A stretch of DNA of 5,870 nt, from positions 8,249 to 14,118 of the forward strand of contig DGYA01000142.1 in the NCBI GenBank assembly GCA_002396505.1, written 5' to 3'. The translations under genes and the position numbers were made by a program. Source of the DNA: Cyanobacteria bacterium UBA5018 (lineage in GTDB: Bacteria > Cyanobacteriota > Cyanobacteriia > PCC-6307 > Cyanobiaceae). This document shows, piece after piece, positions 1 through 5,614 of the stretch (positions are counted from its first letter, which is position 1; the number at the start of each line of letters is the position of its first letter). The notes under the pieces are model-generated. The model made no database searches. It saw only the letters and a list, made by a program, of their open reading frames with translations, and was not told the DNA's origin.

Positions 1-150
1 GGGCGAGATCAGGGAATTGATTTGCTGAATAGGCTTAATCGGTTTCATGACTCTTCTGTCGCCTGGATTCCCATTAAGTTAGCCTTTTTGCAAAGACTTC
101 CTGCCCCCACTTTTTCTGTCGGACAAGACCCGAATTCCGCCGATAAGACC

Positions 151-1092
151 ATGGGATTTTCCGTTGAAGTGCCAAGGTCTGCAGGTAGGAAGCTTAAGAT
201 AGTGGTGGTAGGAAACTGTCAGGCGCATCCGTTGCTGCTTGGTATGCAACAGAAATTAATCCAGGCCGATATTTATTTTTGTCCATCGGTACATCTGGCG
301 ACTGCCGATGATGTCGCCAATCTTCACCGTGAGTTGGCCAATGCCGATGTGCTGGTGATGCATCGAGTGCTGCCTGGCTATCGTAATGATATAGGTCTCG
401 ATAGCCCCTGTCTGCGGGCTCTGTTGCCCGAAGGCTCAAGGAGCTTTGTGCTGCCAAATCTCCATTACGAAGGCTATTTCCCTTGGACCACTTACGCGCA
501 GGATCCAGACGGCCGCCTGCCGGCGCTGGAGGCCGAATCCCCTCTGGGGCCATATCATGACTTCCTGGCCATGGCCGCGGCGCAAGAAGGGTTGGAGTAT
601 GCCGACCTGATGGAGTATCGCTGTACACCGCAGATTGCCGATTTATTGCTTAATGCCCACGCTCAATCTCTCAATGAATTGTCGTCGCGAGAGTCCGACT
701 GCGACGTGGAGATATCCGATTGGATTGCCGCAAGCTTTCGCAATATACCGCTTGCACACACCATAAATCATCCTACTCAAGCAACCCTTGATCAGCTGCT
801 GCGACGTCTATTAGCAAAGCTAAACATTGCCCATAGTCTTGGGCCTGAGCTATTCGACAGTACTGAATACTTGGGTGATCTTTCGATTCCGATTCATCCC
901 TGGGTGCGCCAAGCGCTCAGGCTGGGGCCTTGGGCTTGTCAATGGGGGCAGCGTCGCAAAGAGCCCTTTACGATTGAAGCTCAGCTAAGTGAATCAATAG
1001 CATTTTATCGTAGGCACTCTTGGATGGCCTTCGCCAATGAAAGCCATCCTAAGTTGAAGTTTGCAAAGGCTTGTTTGAGTCATTACCGCTAA
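151..1092 (+). CDS. WcbI-like polysaccharide biosynthesis (putative acetyltransferase) protein
   Basis: The product is 313 residues from the ATG at 151. A beta-strand followed by a GNCQ motif lies near the N-terminus (KIVVVGNCQ, about residues 16-24). Later come NLHYEGYFPW (103-112), INHPT (about 205-209) and IHPW (248-251). This pattern fits the WcbI family, whose founding member helps build Burkholderia capsular polysaccharide and binds coenzyme A; the reaction here is unproven. It is probably cytoplasmic, as I see no signal peptide or membrane segment. The frame stays open to the left edge, with a TTG at 22, so the true start could be upstream or outside the window. I chose 151 because it is the first ATG in frame and leaves a short lead-in to the domain. 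The gene is visibly richer in A/T and A/T-ending codons than the phycobilisome genes, which hints at transfer. It has no obvious functional link to its neighbours. Confidence 0.72.
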   Translation: MGFSVEVPRSAGRKLKIVVVGNCQAHPLLLGMQQKLIQADIYFCPSVHLATADDVANLHRELANADVLVMHRVLPGYRNDIGLDSPCLRALLPEGSRSFVLPNLHYEGYFPWTTYAQDPDGRLPALEAESPLGPYHDFLAMAAAQEGLEYADLMEYRCTPQIADLLLNAHAQSLNELSSRESDCDVEISDWIAASFRNIPLAHTINHPTQATLDQLLRRLLAKLNIAHSLGPELFDSTEYLGDLSIPIHPWVRQALRLGPWACQWGQRRKEPFTIEAQLSESIAFYRRHSWMAFANESHPKLKFAKACLSHYR

Positions 1093-1407
1093 GGCGTTTG
1101 CTGAAGTGAAAGATGCGCACATGCCGCTGAATAAGGGTCATAGCCGGGCTGTCGCTTGTGGCTGCTGCGGCTTAGGGTTGATTGATCTAGAAAGCCTCTG
1201 GTTGAGGTGTCTCCATTCAGTTCTGCCTGTGAATCCTGATTTTTCCTGGCTGGGGGCAGCCTGTATACCAGAGATTGCTTGCCGGAGATCGCCTGTGATC
1301 AATTGTCTTTAGAGGTAGTTAGGGCCTCTGGCCTCCAGCGATCGTTGATGATGCCACAAACCAGCTGCACCATCATGAGCTTGTCCAGCCACCAGGGTGG
1401 CGATCGG
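1093..1407. other. Apparent non-coding spacer after the WcbI-like gene
   Basis: This 315-base stretch has no convincing gene. A 68-codon frame at 1106-1312 encodes a Cys/Leu-rich peptide without recognisable motifs and is probably chance. Small hairpins are possible, for example GGCTG/CAGCC at 1248-1261, but none is followed by a T-run, so I do not see a terminator for the WcbI-like gene. The last part (from about 1375) may hold the leader of the next small gene. Confidence 0.5.
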
Positions 1408-1611
1408 ATGTTTAATAACGCCGACAGCTTCGCCCAGGCCTTCGACCAAGCCTGGCAGCTGCACAGCCGGCGGCATCCCCAGCAGGGGCTATCCGCCAGC
1501 GACAAGCTGGCCATGGTGCTGGCCGAGCTGGCCGAACATCCGTTCCATCAGGACCAGCCTGAGCTGGCGGAGCAGGTGGCCCAGTTCCGCTTGCGCCTAC
1601 TGGGGTTGTGA
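1408..1611 (+). CDS. Small hypothetical protein upstream of the bilin lyase gene
   Basis: The product is 67 residues. I do not recognise the family. It starts MFNNADSFAQAFDQAW and looks almost wholly helical. It has an amphipathic, Leu/Ala/Glu-rich second half (LAMVLAELAEHPF, then LAEQVAQFRLRLLGL) and a His/Arg-rich patch near residues 18-22. It has no Cys, no membrane segment and no signal peptide. I chose the ATG at 1408 because AGGGTGG at 1394-1400 sits 7 bases ahead and could serve as a ribosome binding site. An in-frame ATG at 1375 would add 11 residues but lacks one. High GC and G/C-ending codons match the downstream phycobilisome genes. The stop lies 53 bases before the bilin lyase gene on the same strand, so the two are probably co-transcribed, and a role in phycobiliprotein maturation is a guess from position only. 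Confidence 0.6.
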   Translation: MFNNADSFAQAFDQAWQLHSRRHPQQGLSASDKLAMVLAELAEHPFHQDQPELAEQVAQFRLRLLGL

Positions 1612-1664
1612 GGGCGCTGCCCGCTTGCCTGTAGCTTCAGCCCACCCCTTTCAGGCACGGTGCC

Positions 1665-2267
1665 ATGGGCGATTCTCTGTTTCGACTGGTGCGGATGCTG
1701 AGCGCCGGCTTCAGCAACCAGAACCAGGCCTTTGAGAATCCACCTCTGTACGCCCACATCCTGGTTAAATTCCGGCCCCTGCCCCAGCTCGAGCCGGGCT
1801 CCCTGCTGCTGGAGCAGAGTTACGCGATCAACCCCGCCGCTCCCTACCGGATCCGGGTGCTGAGGGCCCAGCGCCAGGGCGATCAGCTGACGATCTCCAA
1901 CCAGGCGCTGGTCGATGACCAGCGCTTTTGGGGCGCGGTCGATGATGCCGAGCTGCGCCAACGCATCCAGCCCGGCGACCTGCGGCCCCTGGAGGGCTGC
2001 GCCTACCTGGTGCGCGAACAGGGCGATGGCTTCGTGGGTGAGGTGGAACCCGGCTGCCGCTGCATGGTGGAGCGAAAGGGCAGCATCACCTACCTGGTGA
2101 GTCGCTTGGAACTCAGCCCCACGGGCATGCGCACAATCGATACCGGTCACGACCCCACCAGCCACAAGCAGGTGTGGGGTTCCCTGGCTGGGCCATTCGA
2201 ATTTGAGCGTACCCATGATTACAGCGAAGAGATGCCAACTGATTGGCAATCTCTACTTCAAACATGA
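1665..2267 (+). CDS. cpcT: Phycobiliprotein bilin lyase, CpcT/CpeT family
   Basis: The product is 200 residues, the usual size for the family. Family landmarks occur in order: FSNQNQAFENPPLYAHI (16-32), RPLP (37-40), EQSY (50-53), PYRIRVLR (60-67), EGC (110-112), VEPGCRCMVERKG (127-139), and DTGHDPTSHKQVWGSLAGPF (159-178). CpcT lyases attach phycocyanobilin covalently to the second chromophore cysteine (about Cys-153) of the phycocyanin beta subunit. The related CpeT acts on phycoerythrin. I prefer CpcT because cpcB, cpcC and cpcD lie downstream and no phycoerythrin gene is visible. The enzyme should be cytoplasmic and act before rod assembly. The ATG at 1665 has no clear Shine-Dalgarno sequence, and the upstream small gene ends 53 bases before it. 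The last 20 or so residues beyond the conserved GPFEFER are acidic and less conserved. Confidence 0.9.
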   Translation: MGDSLFRLVRMLSAGFSNQNQAFENPPLYAHILVKFRPLPQLEPGSLLLEQSYAINPAAPYRIRVLRAQRQGDQLTISNQALVDDQRFWGAVDDAELRQRIQPGDLRPLEGCAYLVREQGDGFVGEVEPGCRCMVERKGSITYLVSRLELSPTGMRTIDTGHDPTSHKQVWGSLAGPFEFERTHDYSEEMPTDWQSLLQT

Positions 2268-2340
2268 ATCATGGCCGAGGGAGGTGTCTGCGAGGCTTGA
2301 CTGCGAAGCGCAACTCTAAAATGTAGTTGATAAACGCGAC

Positions 2341-2393
2341 TGCAAGACATGGCTGCAAGACATGGTTGCAAGACATGGCTGTGAGACAATGAC
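2341..2393. repeat. 13-base tandem repeat in the leader of the CpcG/CpcL gene
   Basis: Three head-to-tail copies of TGCAAGACATGGY occupy 2341-2353, 2354-2366 and 2367-2379; they differ only at the last base. A fourth, degenerate copy with one inserted base follows (2380-2393). The array lies 90 bases before the linker start codon, in a spacer with no reading frame across it. A short inverted repeat, ATGAC (2389-2393) with GTCAT (2406-2410), overlaps its end. The period is not a multiple of three and differs from the 7-base cyanobacterial STRR repeats. Any effect on expression is unknown. Confidence 0.85.
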
Positions 2394-2482
2394 AGGCCCA
2401 GGGGAGTCATCCATGCTGATTTAAATCGGCTGCTGAACCTCGCCAATTTATCTGAACCAAACCTAGCGATCCTGCCACTTTT

Positions 2483-3223
2483 ATGGCCCTTCCCCTGCTG
2501 AGTGCCGCCCCCGCGAGCATCAATGCCCGCGTAAACAACTTCATGGCCACCGGTGAAGAAACCCCCCGTCGGGGCAATCAAGATCTGAGGGCTCTCGACA
2601 TTCTGATCGAACAGGCTTACCGGCAAATTTTCTTTCACGCCTTTAAGGCTGATCGCGATCTCGGGCTGGAATCCCAGCTGAGGAGCGGTCAAATTACCGT
2701 GCGCGAGTTCGTGCGGGGCCTGCTGCTATCAAGCAAATTTCGCAACGATTTCTACCGCTGTAACAGTAATTATCGCATTGTTGAACATCTTATTGGCCGT
2801 GTGCTCGGTCGCCCAACCTACGGAGTGCAAGAGCAAATTACCTGGTCTATCGTGATTGCCGAACGGGGCCTGCCACAATTAGTCGATATTTTGCTCAATT
2901 CGGAAGAGTATTTGTTGAATTTTGGCGAGGACCAGGTGCCCTACCAGCGTTCCCGCCTGCTGGCGGGTCGCGCCATCGGCGATCTGCCCTTCAATCAACA
3001 AGCCCCCCGCTACGGCGCCTATTGGCGTGAAATCACTGCCCAGCGAGCTCCTAGCGCTGGAGGCAGCCAATTCAATCACCTGGCCATCTCGCCGGCCTGG
3101 GTGGCAGGCCGGCCTCCCCAGCTTGCCCAGCGGCTGTGGCTGGCCCTGGTGGCCTTAGGCAGTCTGGAAATAGGCCGTCTATTGTTCATCACTATTGCGG
3201 CTATGCTCAGCACTAACGGCTAA
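2483..3223 (+). CDS. cpcG: Phycobilisome rod-core linker, CpcG family, CpcL (CpcG2)-like with hydrophobic C-terminus
   Basis: The product is 246 residues. It begins MALPLL, typical of CpcG proteins, and carries one phycobilisome linker domain over about residues 20-160 (AYRQIFF 45-51, ITVREFVRGL 71-80, NYRIVEHLIGRVLGRPTYG 96-114, NSEEYLLNFGEDQVPYQR 139-156). CpcG links the base of a phycocyanin rod to the allophycocyanin core. Residues 218-242 form a strongly hydrophobic stretch (starting LWLALVALG, ending LLFITIAAML) interrupted only by E229 and R232. Such a tail marks CpcL, which anchors core-less rods to the thylakoid membrane and feeds photosystem I in other cyanobacteria. The charged pair makes a true membrane span less certain; an amphipathic membrane-binding helix is the alternative. 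There is no Shine-Dalgarno sequence before the ATG, as is common in cyanobacteria. The gene appears to stand alone, with 215 bases upstream and a minus-strand gene beyond. The middle of the gene is AT-richer than cpcT or cpcC. Confidence 0.9.
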   Translation: MALPLLSAAPASINARVNNFMATGEETPRRGNQDLRALDILIEQAYRQIFFHAFKADRDLGLESQLRSGQITVREFVRGLLLSSKFRNDFYRCNSNYRIVEHLIGRVLGRPTYGVQEQITWSIVIAERGLPQLVDILLNSEEYLLNFGEDQVPYQRSRLLAGRAIGDLPFNQQAPRYGAYWREITAQRAPSAGGSQFNHLAISPAWVAGRPPQLAQRLWLALVALGSLEIGRLLFITIAAMLSTNG

Positions 3224-3300
3224 GCAGGTCTTTGTAGATAATCACAGCTATAAAATACGATCGATGATTCGGAGCCGATGCAAGACTCTTTAACCACTCC

Positions 3301-3410
3301 AGGGCACCTCGAAAATTCCCATTCGGCCCCTGCGAGTCAGAAGAAAGCAAGTCGCCGCAATGTTTCTCATGTCATGAGATCGGTGAGATCTGGGATTTTC
3401 GAGATGCCCT
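3301..3410. mobile_element. 110-base MITE-like element with terminal inverted repeats
   Basis: The left end (3301-3321) and the reverse complement of the right end (3391-3410) both read AGGGCA-N-CTCGAAAAT-(T)-CCCA, differing by one substitution and one extra base. About 70 bases between them encode nothing obvious. They contain a 7-base inverted repeat, TCTCATG/CATGAGA (3365-3379), and a direct repeat GAGATC (3377-3390 region). Matching ends around a short non-coding core are the mark of a non-autonomous insertion element or a deleted insertion sequence. I cannot name the parent family and see no convincing target-site duplication. On transcription the element would fold into a long hairpin between the CpcG/CpcL gene and the minus-strand gene. 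Confidence 0.62.
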
Positions 3411-3465
3411 GTGGCAACTGTAGGCAATATAGATAATGTATGTGTCAATTGTGGGTCTAAATAAT

Positions 3466-3492
3466 TAGCCTCCTAATTAATTGGGGAGGTTA
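3466..3492 (-). terminator. Possible terminator of the minus-strand small gene
   Basis: Read on the minus strand, CCTCC and GGAGG (3485-3489 and 3469-3473) form a five-pair stem with an 11-base AT-rich loop. It begins right at the TAA stop (3490-3492) and is followed by an AT-rich run containing ATTATTT. The stem is short and the T-tract broken, so this is only a weak candidate. Confidence 0.3.
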
Positions 3493-3807
3493 TGACATCC
3501 CGCGATTTCGGCGAGCCTGCCGCCTGGCGGCCTTTGGGGCAGAGGCGCTTCCTGGGCCGGGGCTCGGCTGTACCGGGGCCGCCTTGGCCTCCTGGGGATC
3601 GCTAGGAGCAGCATCGGGCGTGGATCCCAGTGGAGCGCTATGGGTTAGAGCCGCGCCAGCTTGTGGATTCGCCATCGGCTCGGCGCGCTGCAGCCGCTCC
3701 TCCAGGTCCACCAGCTTCACGACTAGGGCTTCGGTGAGCTGGGAGAGGGCGTGGAGCTGGTCGGCAAGGCGGTGTTTGCCCTGGCCCGACCTGACGCTGT
3801 CGGCCAT
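3490..3807 (-). CDS. Small hypothetical protein with coiled coil and basic tail
   Basis: The product is 105 residues from the ATG at 3807. I do not recognise a named family. Residues 14-43 form a convincing coiled coil: L14, L21, L28, L35 in one heptad position and L18, T25, L32, L39 in the other. Residues 44-91 are rich in Pro, Ala and Ser and look disordered. The end is strongly basic (KAARRQARRNRGMS, 92-105), which could bind nucleic acid or an acidic surface. The frame extends to 4017, but the extra 70 residues look random and would run into the cpcC leader, so I use the internal ATG where the ordered part begins. No Shine-Dalgarno sequence is visible. The gene sits between two phycobilisome linker genes and diverges from cpcC across 255 bases, so the two may share control elements. 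A phycobilisome role is inferred from position only. Confidence 0.6.
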   Translation of the reverse strand: MADSVRSGQGKHRLADQLHALSQLTEALVVKLVDLEERLQRAEPMANPQAGAALTHSAPLGSTPDAAPSDPQEAKAAPVQPSPGPGSASAPKAARRQARRNRGMS

Positions 3808-3889
3808 GGCAGCGGCGCAGCAAGGGTTGGCGGTGGGCGGATGGTATCTGGCTTCGGCCAAGGAAACCAGAGCCCGTGACAGCAAACTA

Positions 3890-3907
3890 TTTGTAACGAT
3901 TCTGAAA
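3890..3907 (-). promoter_or_regulatory. Candidate RpaB (HLR1-like) site upstream of cpcC
   Basis: TTTGTAAC (3890-3897) is the reverse complement of GTTACAAA, a perfect match to one half of the HLR1 element, (G/T)TTACA(T/A)(T/A). HLR1 is bound by the response regulator RpaB. Two bases on, TTCTGAAA (3900-3907) matches the second half-site at only 5 of 8 positions. The site lies about 165 bases before the cpcC start and 83 bases before the divergent small gene. HLR1 normally has two good halves, so this is a weak to moderate call. Confidence 0.3.
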
Positions 3908-3961
3908 GGCCAGCAAAAGGGCCCAAGGGCGCCCATAGGATCGCCAGTGGAGCTGCGCCCT

Positions 3962-3987
3962 GGTGTCTCTCCACGGTGTCTCTCCAC
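3962..3987. repeat. Perfect 13-base tandem duplication in the cpcC leader
   Basis: GGTGTCTCTCCAC occurs twice, head to tail, at 3962-3974 and 3975-3987. It lies 75 bases before the cpcC start codon. It is unrelated in sequence to the 13-base array upstream of the CpcG/CpcL gene, but has the same period. Confidence 0.85.
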
Positions 3988-4062
3988 ATAGCTGGTCAGC
4001 CGCCAGTCGCCAGCCAAAGCCTGCCCATTGTCTTCCCGGCCCCGCCCTCGCCCCGCACGCCC

Positions 4063-4908
4063 ATGACCCTCGCCAACGCTGCCTACCTAGGCATCGAGCG
4101 CTTCGCCAGCGACCGCAACAAGGAAAATTGGTCAAACGCCACTGAAAACGACAAGGCTGCCCTGATCCGCGCCGTCTACAAGCAGGTGCTGGGCAATCAG
4201 TACGTAATGGCCAGCGAGCGCCTTGAGGGTCCTGAGTCGTTGTTCAAGCGGGGTTACCTCAGCGTGCGCGAGTTTGTGCGCCAAGTTGCCAAGAGCGGTC
4301 TCTACAAGGAAAAGTTCTTCACGAACTGCAATTCATATCGGTTCATTGAGCTCAACTTCAAGCATCTGCTGGGTCGCGCACCCCAGAACAAGGCAGAGAT
4401 GCTGCACCACTTCACGATCCTGCAGGAGCAGGGTTTTGACGCTGAAATTGATTCCTATCTCGACAGCGCCGAGTATCAGAATCGCTTCGGCGAAGAAGTG
4501 GTGCCTTACCTGCACGGTTGGGACTACAACGTCGGCCAACAAGGTCTGCAGTTCAGCTACATGTTGCAGCTTGCTCGTGGCGTAGGTGCTTCTGTTCGCG
4601 GCGATCTGCTCAAGAACCAGTCACGGCTGAATCCCTCTGTCCATGCTGGCGAAGCCCTGCCGGTGATCAGCCCCAACGCCGCTGGCGCTGGATTCCGCAA
4701 GGTGGTCAGCGATGGCGTCGCCCGCCAGGGCGTCGGTGCCGGCGAAGAGGGCCGCATGTTCCGCGTCGAGATCAGCGGCTTCTGTAACTACCGCCTGCAC
4801 AAGCGCAGCAATCGTGTGCGCTTTATCCCCTTCAACAAGATGCTGGAATACCAGCAACAGATTCACCGTGAAGGTGGGCGTATCGCCAGCATCACTCCGG
4901 TTAACTGA
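4063..4908 (+). CDS. cpcC: Phycobilisome rod linker polypeptide CpcC (phycocyanin-associated)
   Basis: The product is 281 residues from the ATG at 4063. The N-terminal phycobilisome linker domain covers about residues 15-155 (LIRAVYKQVLGNQYVMASERL 34-54, LSVREFVRQVAKS 66-78, IELNFKHLLGRAP 95-107, YLDSAEYQNRFGEEVVPY 132-149). A CpcD-like domain fills about 230-281 (MFRVEISGFC, IPFNKMLEYQQQI, GGRIASITPV). This two-domain layout and length are typical of CpcC, which sits inside phycocyanin hexamers and stacks them into rods while tuning energy flow. A longer frame from a GTG at 3976 exists, but its extra 29 residues are low-complexity and Pro-rich, and the family N-terminus aligns with MTLANAAYLG, so I use 4063. 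No Shine-Dalgarno sequence precedes it. It has its own 255-base upstream region, shared with the divergent small gene, and is followed by cpcD after 283 bases. Paralogues CpcH and CpcI are alternative names. Confidence 0.93.
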   Translation: MTLANAAYLGIERFASDRNKENWSNATENDKAALIRAVYKQVLGNQYVMASERLEGPESLFKRGYLSVREFVRQVAKSGLYKEKFFTNCNSYRFIELNFKHLLGRAPQNKAEMLHHFTILQEQGFDAEIDSYLDSAEYQNRFGEEVVPYLHGWDYNVGQQGLQFSYMLQLARGVGASVRGDLLKNQSRLNPSVHAGEALPVISPNAAGAGFRKVVSDGVARQGVGAGEEGRMFRVEISGFCNYRLHKRSNRVRFIPFNKMLEYQQQIHREGGRIASITPVN

Positions 4909-4965
4909 GACCAGTCCCCTCGGGCTGTTCAGTTCAGATCGCTTAACATAGACGCGTCAGCTAGT

Positions 4966-4993
4966 ATCAATCAACCCAAACCGGTTGGCTGAT
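4966..4993. repeat. Stem-loop in the cpcC-cpcD spacer
   Basis: Arms at 4966-4976 and 4983-4993 pair over 11 positions with one mismatch and one G-T wobble, around a 6-base loop. No T-run follows. It could be an mRNA-stabilising 3' structure for cpcC or a remnant of a repeat; it does not look like an intrinsic terminator. A weaker hairpin, CAG(T)CCC/GGGCTG, lies at 4912-4927 just after the cpcC stop. Confidence 0.5.
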
Positions 4994-5004
4994 CACTATC
5001 AATT

Positions 5005-5102
5005 GGTCACCGCCTGTCGGTCACCGCTAATTGATCCCCGTCTGTTAATTGCTGTCAGTTGATTGCCGTAAGCCGGTCACCCTCAGCCGATGGTGACCGG
5101 CT
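5005..5102. repeat. Cluster of GGTCACC repeats with an 11-base perfect inverted repeat
   Basis: The heptamer GGTCACC occurs at 5005, 5019 and 5075, with its reverse complement GGTGACC at 5092. The first two lie in direct 9-base copies, GGTCACCGC, 14 bases apart. The last two lie within a perfect inverted repeat, AGCCGGTCACC (5071-5081) and GGTGACCGGCT (5092-5102), with a 10-base loop. Three more pairs (GCC 5065-5067, GGC 5103-5105) can form beyond a small bulge. Degenerate AATTGATC-like and GTCAACT-like words surround it. The structure lies in the cpcC-cpcD spacer, 90 bases before the cpcD start, and no T-run follows. Confidence 0.75.
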
Positions 5103-5191
5103 GGCTTCAGTCAACTTATACCGGTCAACTGTTATTGGCTGATCGGGGGCTCAAGCCCAACCACAACCTCCATCACTCGCATTTGCTTCCA

Positions 5192-5401
5192 ATGAAGGTT
5201 TCCGCCGGTACCCGTGGCACCAACTTCGCTAGTGGCCGTCAAGTCACTTTCACTGTGACTGGACTTGCCAATAACGATTACTCCCGCACGGCTGACCTCG
5301 TGCTCAATGTTCCCTTCACCCGCATGAACGAAACCATGCGCCAGGTGCAACGCATGGGTGGCACCATCACAGGCGTAAACGTGAGTGGTGGCGATCTTTA
5401 A
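5192..5401 (+). CDS. cpcD: Phycobilisome rod-capping linker CpcD
   Basis: The product is 69 residues, essentially one CpcD-like domain: RQVTFTVTGLANNDY (16-30), LVLNVPFTRMNETMRQVQR (36-54) and MGGTITGVNVSG (55-66). The same fold ends CpcC in this window. CpcD binds at the outer end of phycocyanin rods and limits their length. It is somewhat shorter at the N-terminus than the roughly 80-residue CpcD of model cyanobacteria, where variation is common. The frame extends upstream to 5090, but that part translates the hairpin-rich spacer and resembles no linker, so I choose the ATG at 5192 (MKVSAG). No Shine-Dalgarno sequence is visible. The 283-base gap from cpcC holds no strong terminator, so read-through from cpcC is plausible. 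Downstream, a strong terminator isolates it from cpcB. Confidence 0.87.
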   Translation: MKVSAGTRGTNFASGRQVTFTVTGLANNDYSRTADLVLNVPFTRMNETMRQVQRMGGTITGVNVSGGDL

Positions 5402-5413
5402 GCCTTAGGGGAT

Positions 5414-5440
5414 TTCGGCAAGGCAGCCAATGCTGCCGAA
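5414..5440. repeat. Hairpin just after cpcD with alternative pairings
   Basis: GGCAGC (5422-5427) and GCTGCC (5432-5437) form a perfect six-pair stem with a 4-base loop. Alternatively TTCGGCA (5414-5420) pairs with TGCCGAA (5434-5440). No T-run follows. It may protect the 3' end of the cpcD transcript together with the terminator 60 bases on. Confidence 0.45.
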
Positions 5441-5501
5441 CTGGATCCATCTCCACTTCCCCTGCTGAGCCCTGTCCATCCTGCTGGGCTTTGGCTTCTA
5501 T

Positions 5502-5522
5502 GCCCCCTTGGGGGCTTTTTTT
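5502..5522 (+). terminator. Intrinsic terminator after cpcD
   Basis: GCCCC (5502-5506) and GGGGC (5511-5515) form a GC-only five-pair stem closed by a CTTG loop, followed at once by seven T residues (5516-5522). It is placed 100 bases after the cpcD stop and ahead of the cpcB leader, as expected if the linker transcript ends here and cpcB has its own promoter. Confidence 0.8.
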
Positions 5523-5614
5523 ATGGTCACCTGCAGTCTCTGGCGATTCCTGTTCAAAGCTGAGTTGAGTGGCAGCGGCGCCGCCGCCCCCAGAGATGAA
5601 AGAGCTAATGACCG

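Noticed and set aside
1248..1261. A GGCTG/CAGCC hairpin as a terminator of the WcbI-like gene.
   Set aside because: The T-run lies before the stem rather than after it, and the stem is only five pairs.
1106..1312. A 68-codon plus-strand frame after the WcbI-like gene.
   Set aside because: The peptide is Cys/Leu-rich without recognisable motifs, has no ribosome binding site, and is short enough to be chance.
1548..2249. A 233-codon open frame on the minus strand opposite the bilin lyase gene.
   Set aside because: It mirrors a high-GC coding strand, translates to a His/Ala/Gly-rich sequence with no motifs, and the plus strand clearly encodes a CpcT-family protein.
2297..2322. A possible promoter before the CpcG/CpcL gene: TTGACT (2297-2302) and TAAAAT (2317-2322).
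   Set aside because: The 14-base spacing is shorter than the usual 16-18, and no other signal supports it.
3232..3256. TTGTAG and TATAAAAT resembling a promoter just after the CpcG/CpcL gene.
   Set aside because: The spacing of 11-13 bases is poor, and no plus-strand gene follows that it could serve.
3808..4017. A 70-residue extension of the minus-strand coiled-coil protein.
   Set aside because: The sequence looks unordered and overlaps the likely cpcC control region; the ordered part begins at the ATG at 3807.
3976..4062. A 29-residue N-terminal extension of CpcC from a GTG.
   Set aside because: It begins inside a tandem duplication, is Pro/Ser-rich and has no counterpart in CpcC proteins, whose N-terminus aligns with the ATG at 4063.
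5090..5191. A 34-residue N-terminal extension of CpcD.
   Set aside because: It would be translated from the right arm of a perfect inverted repeat and the spacer, and resembles no linker.
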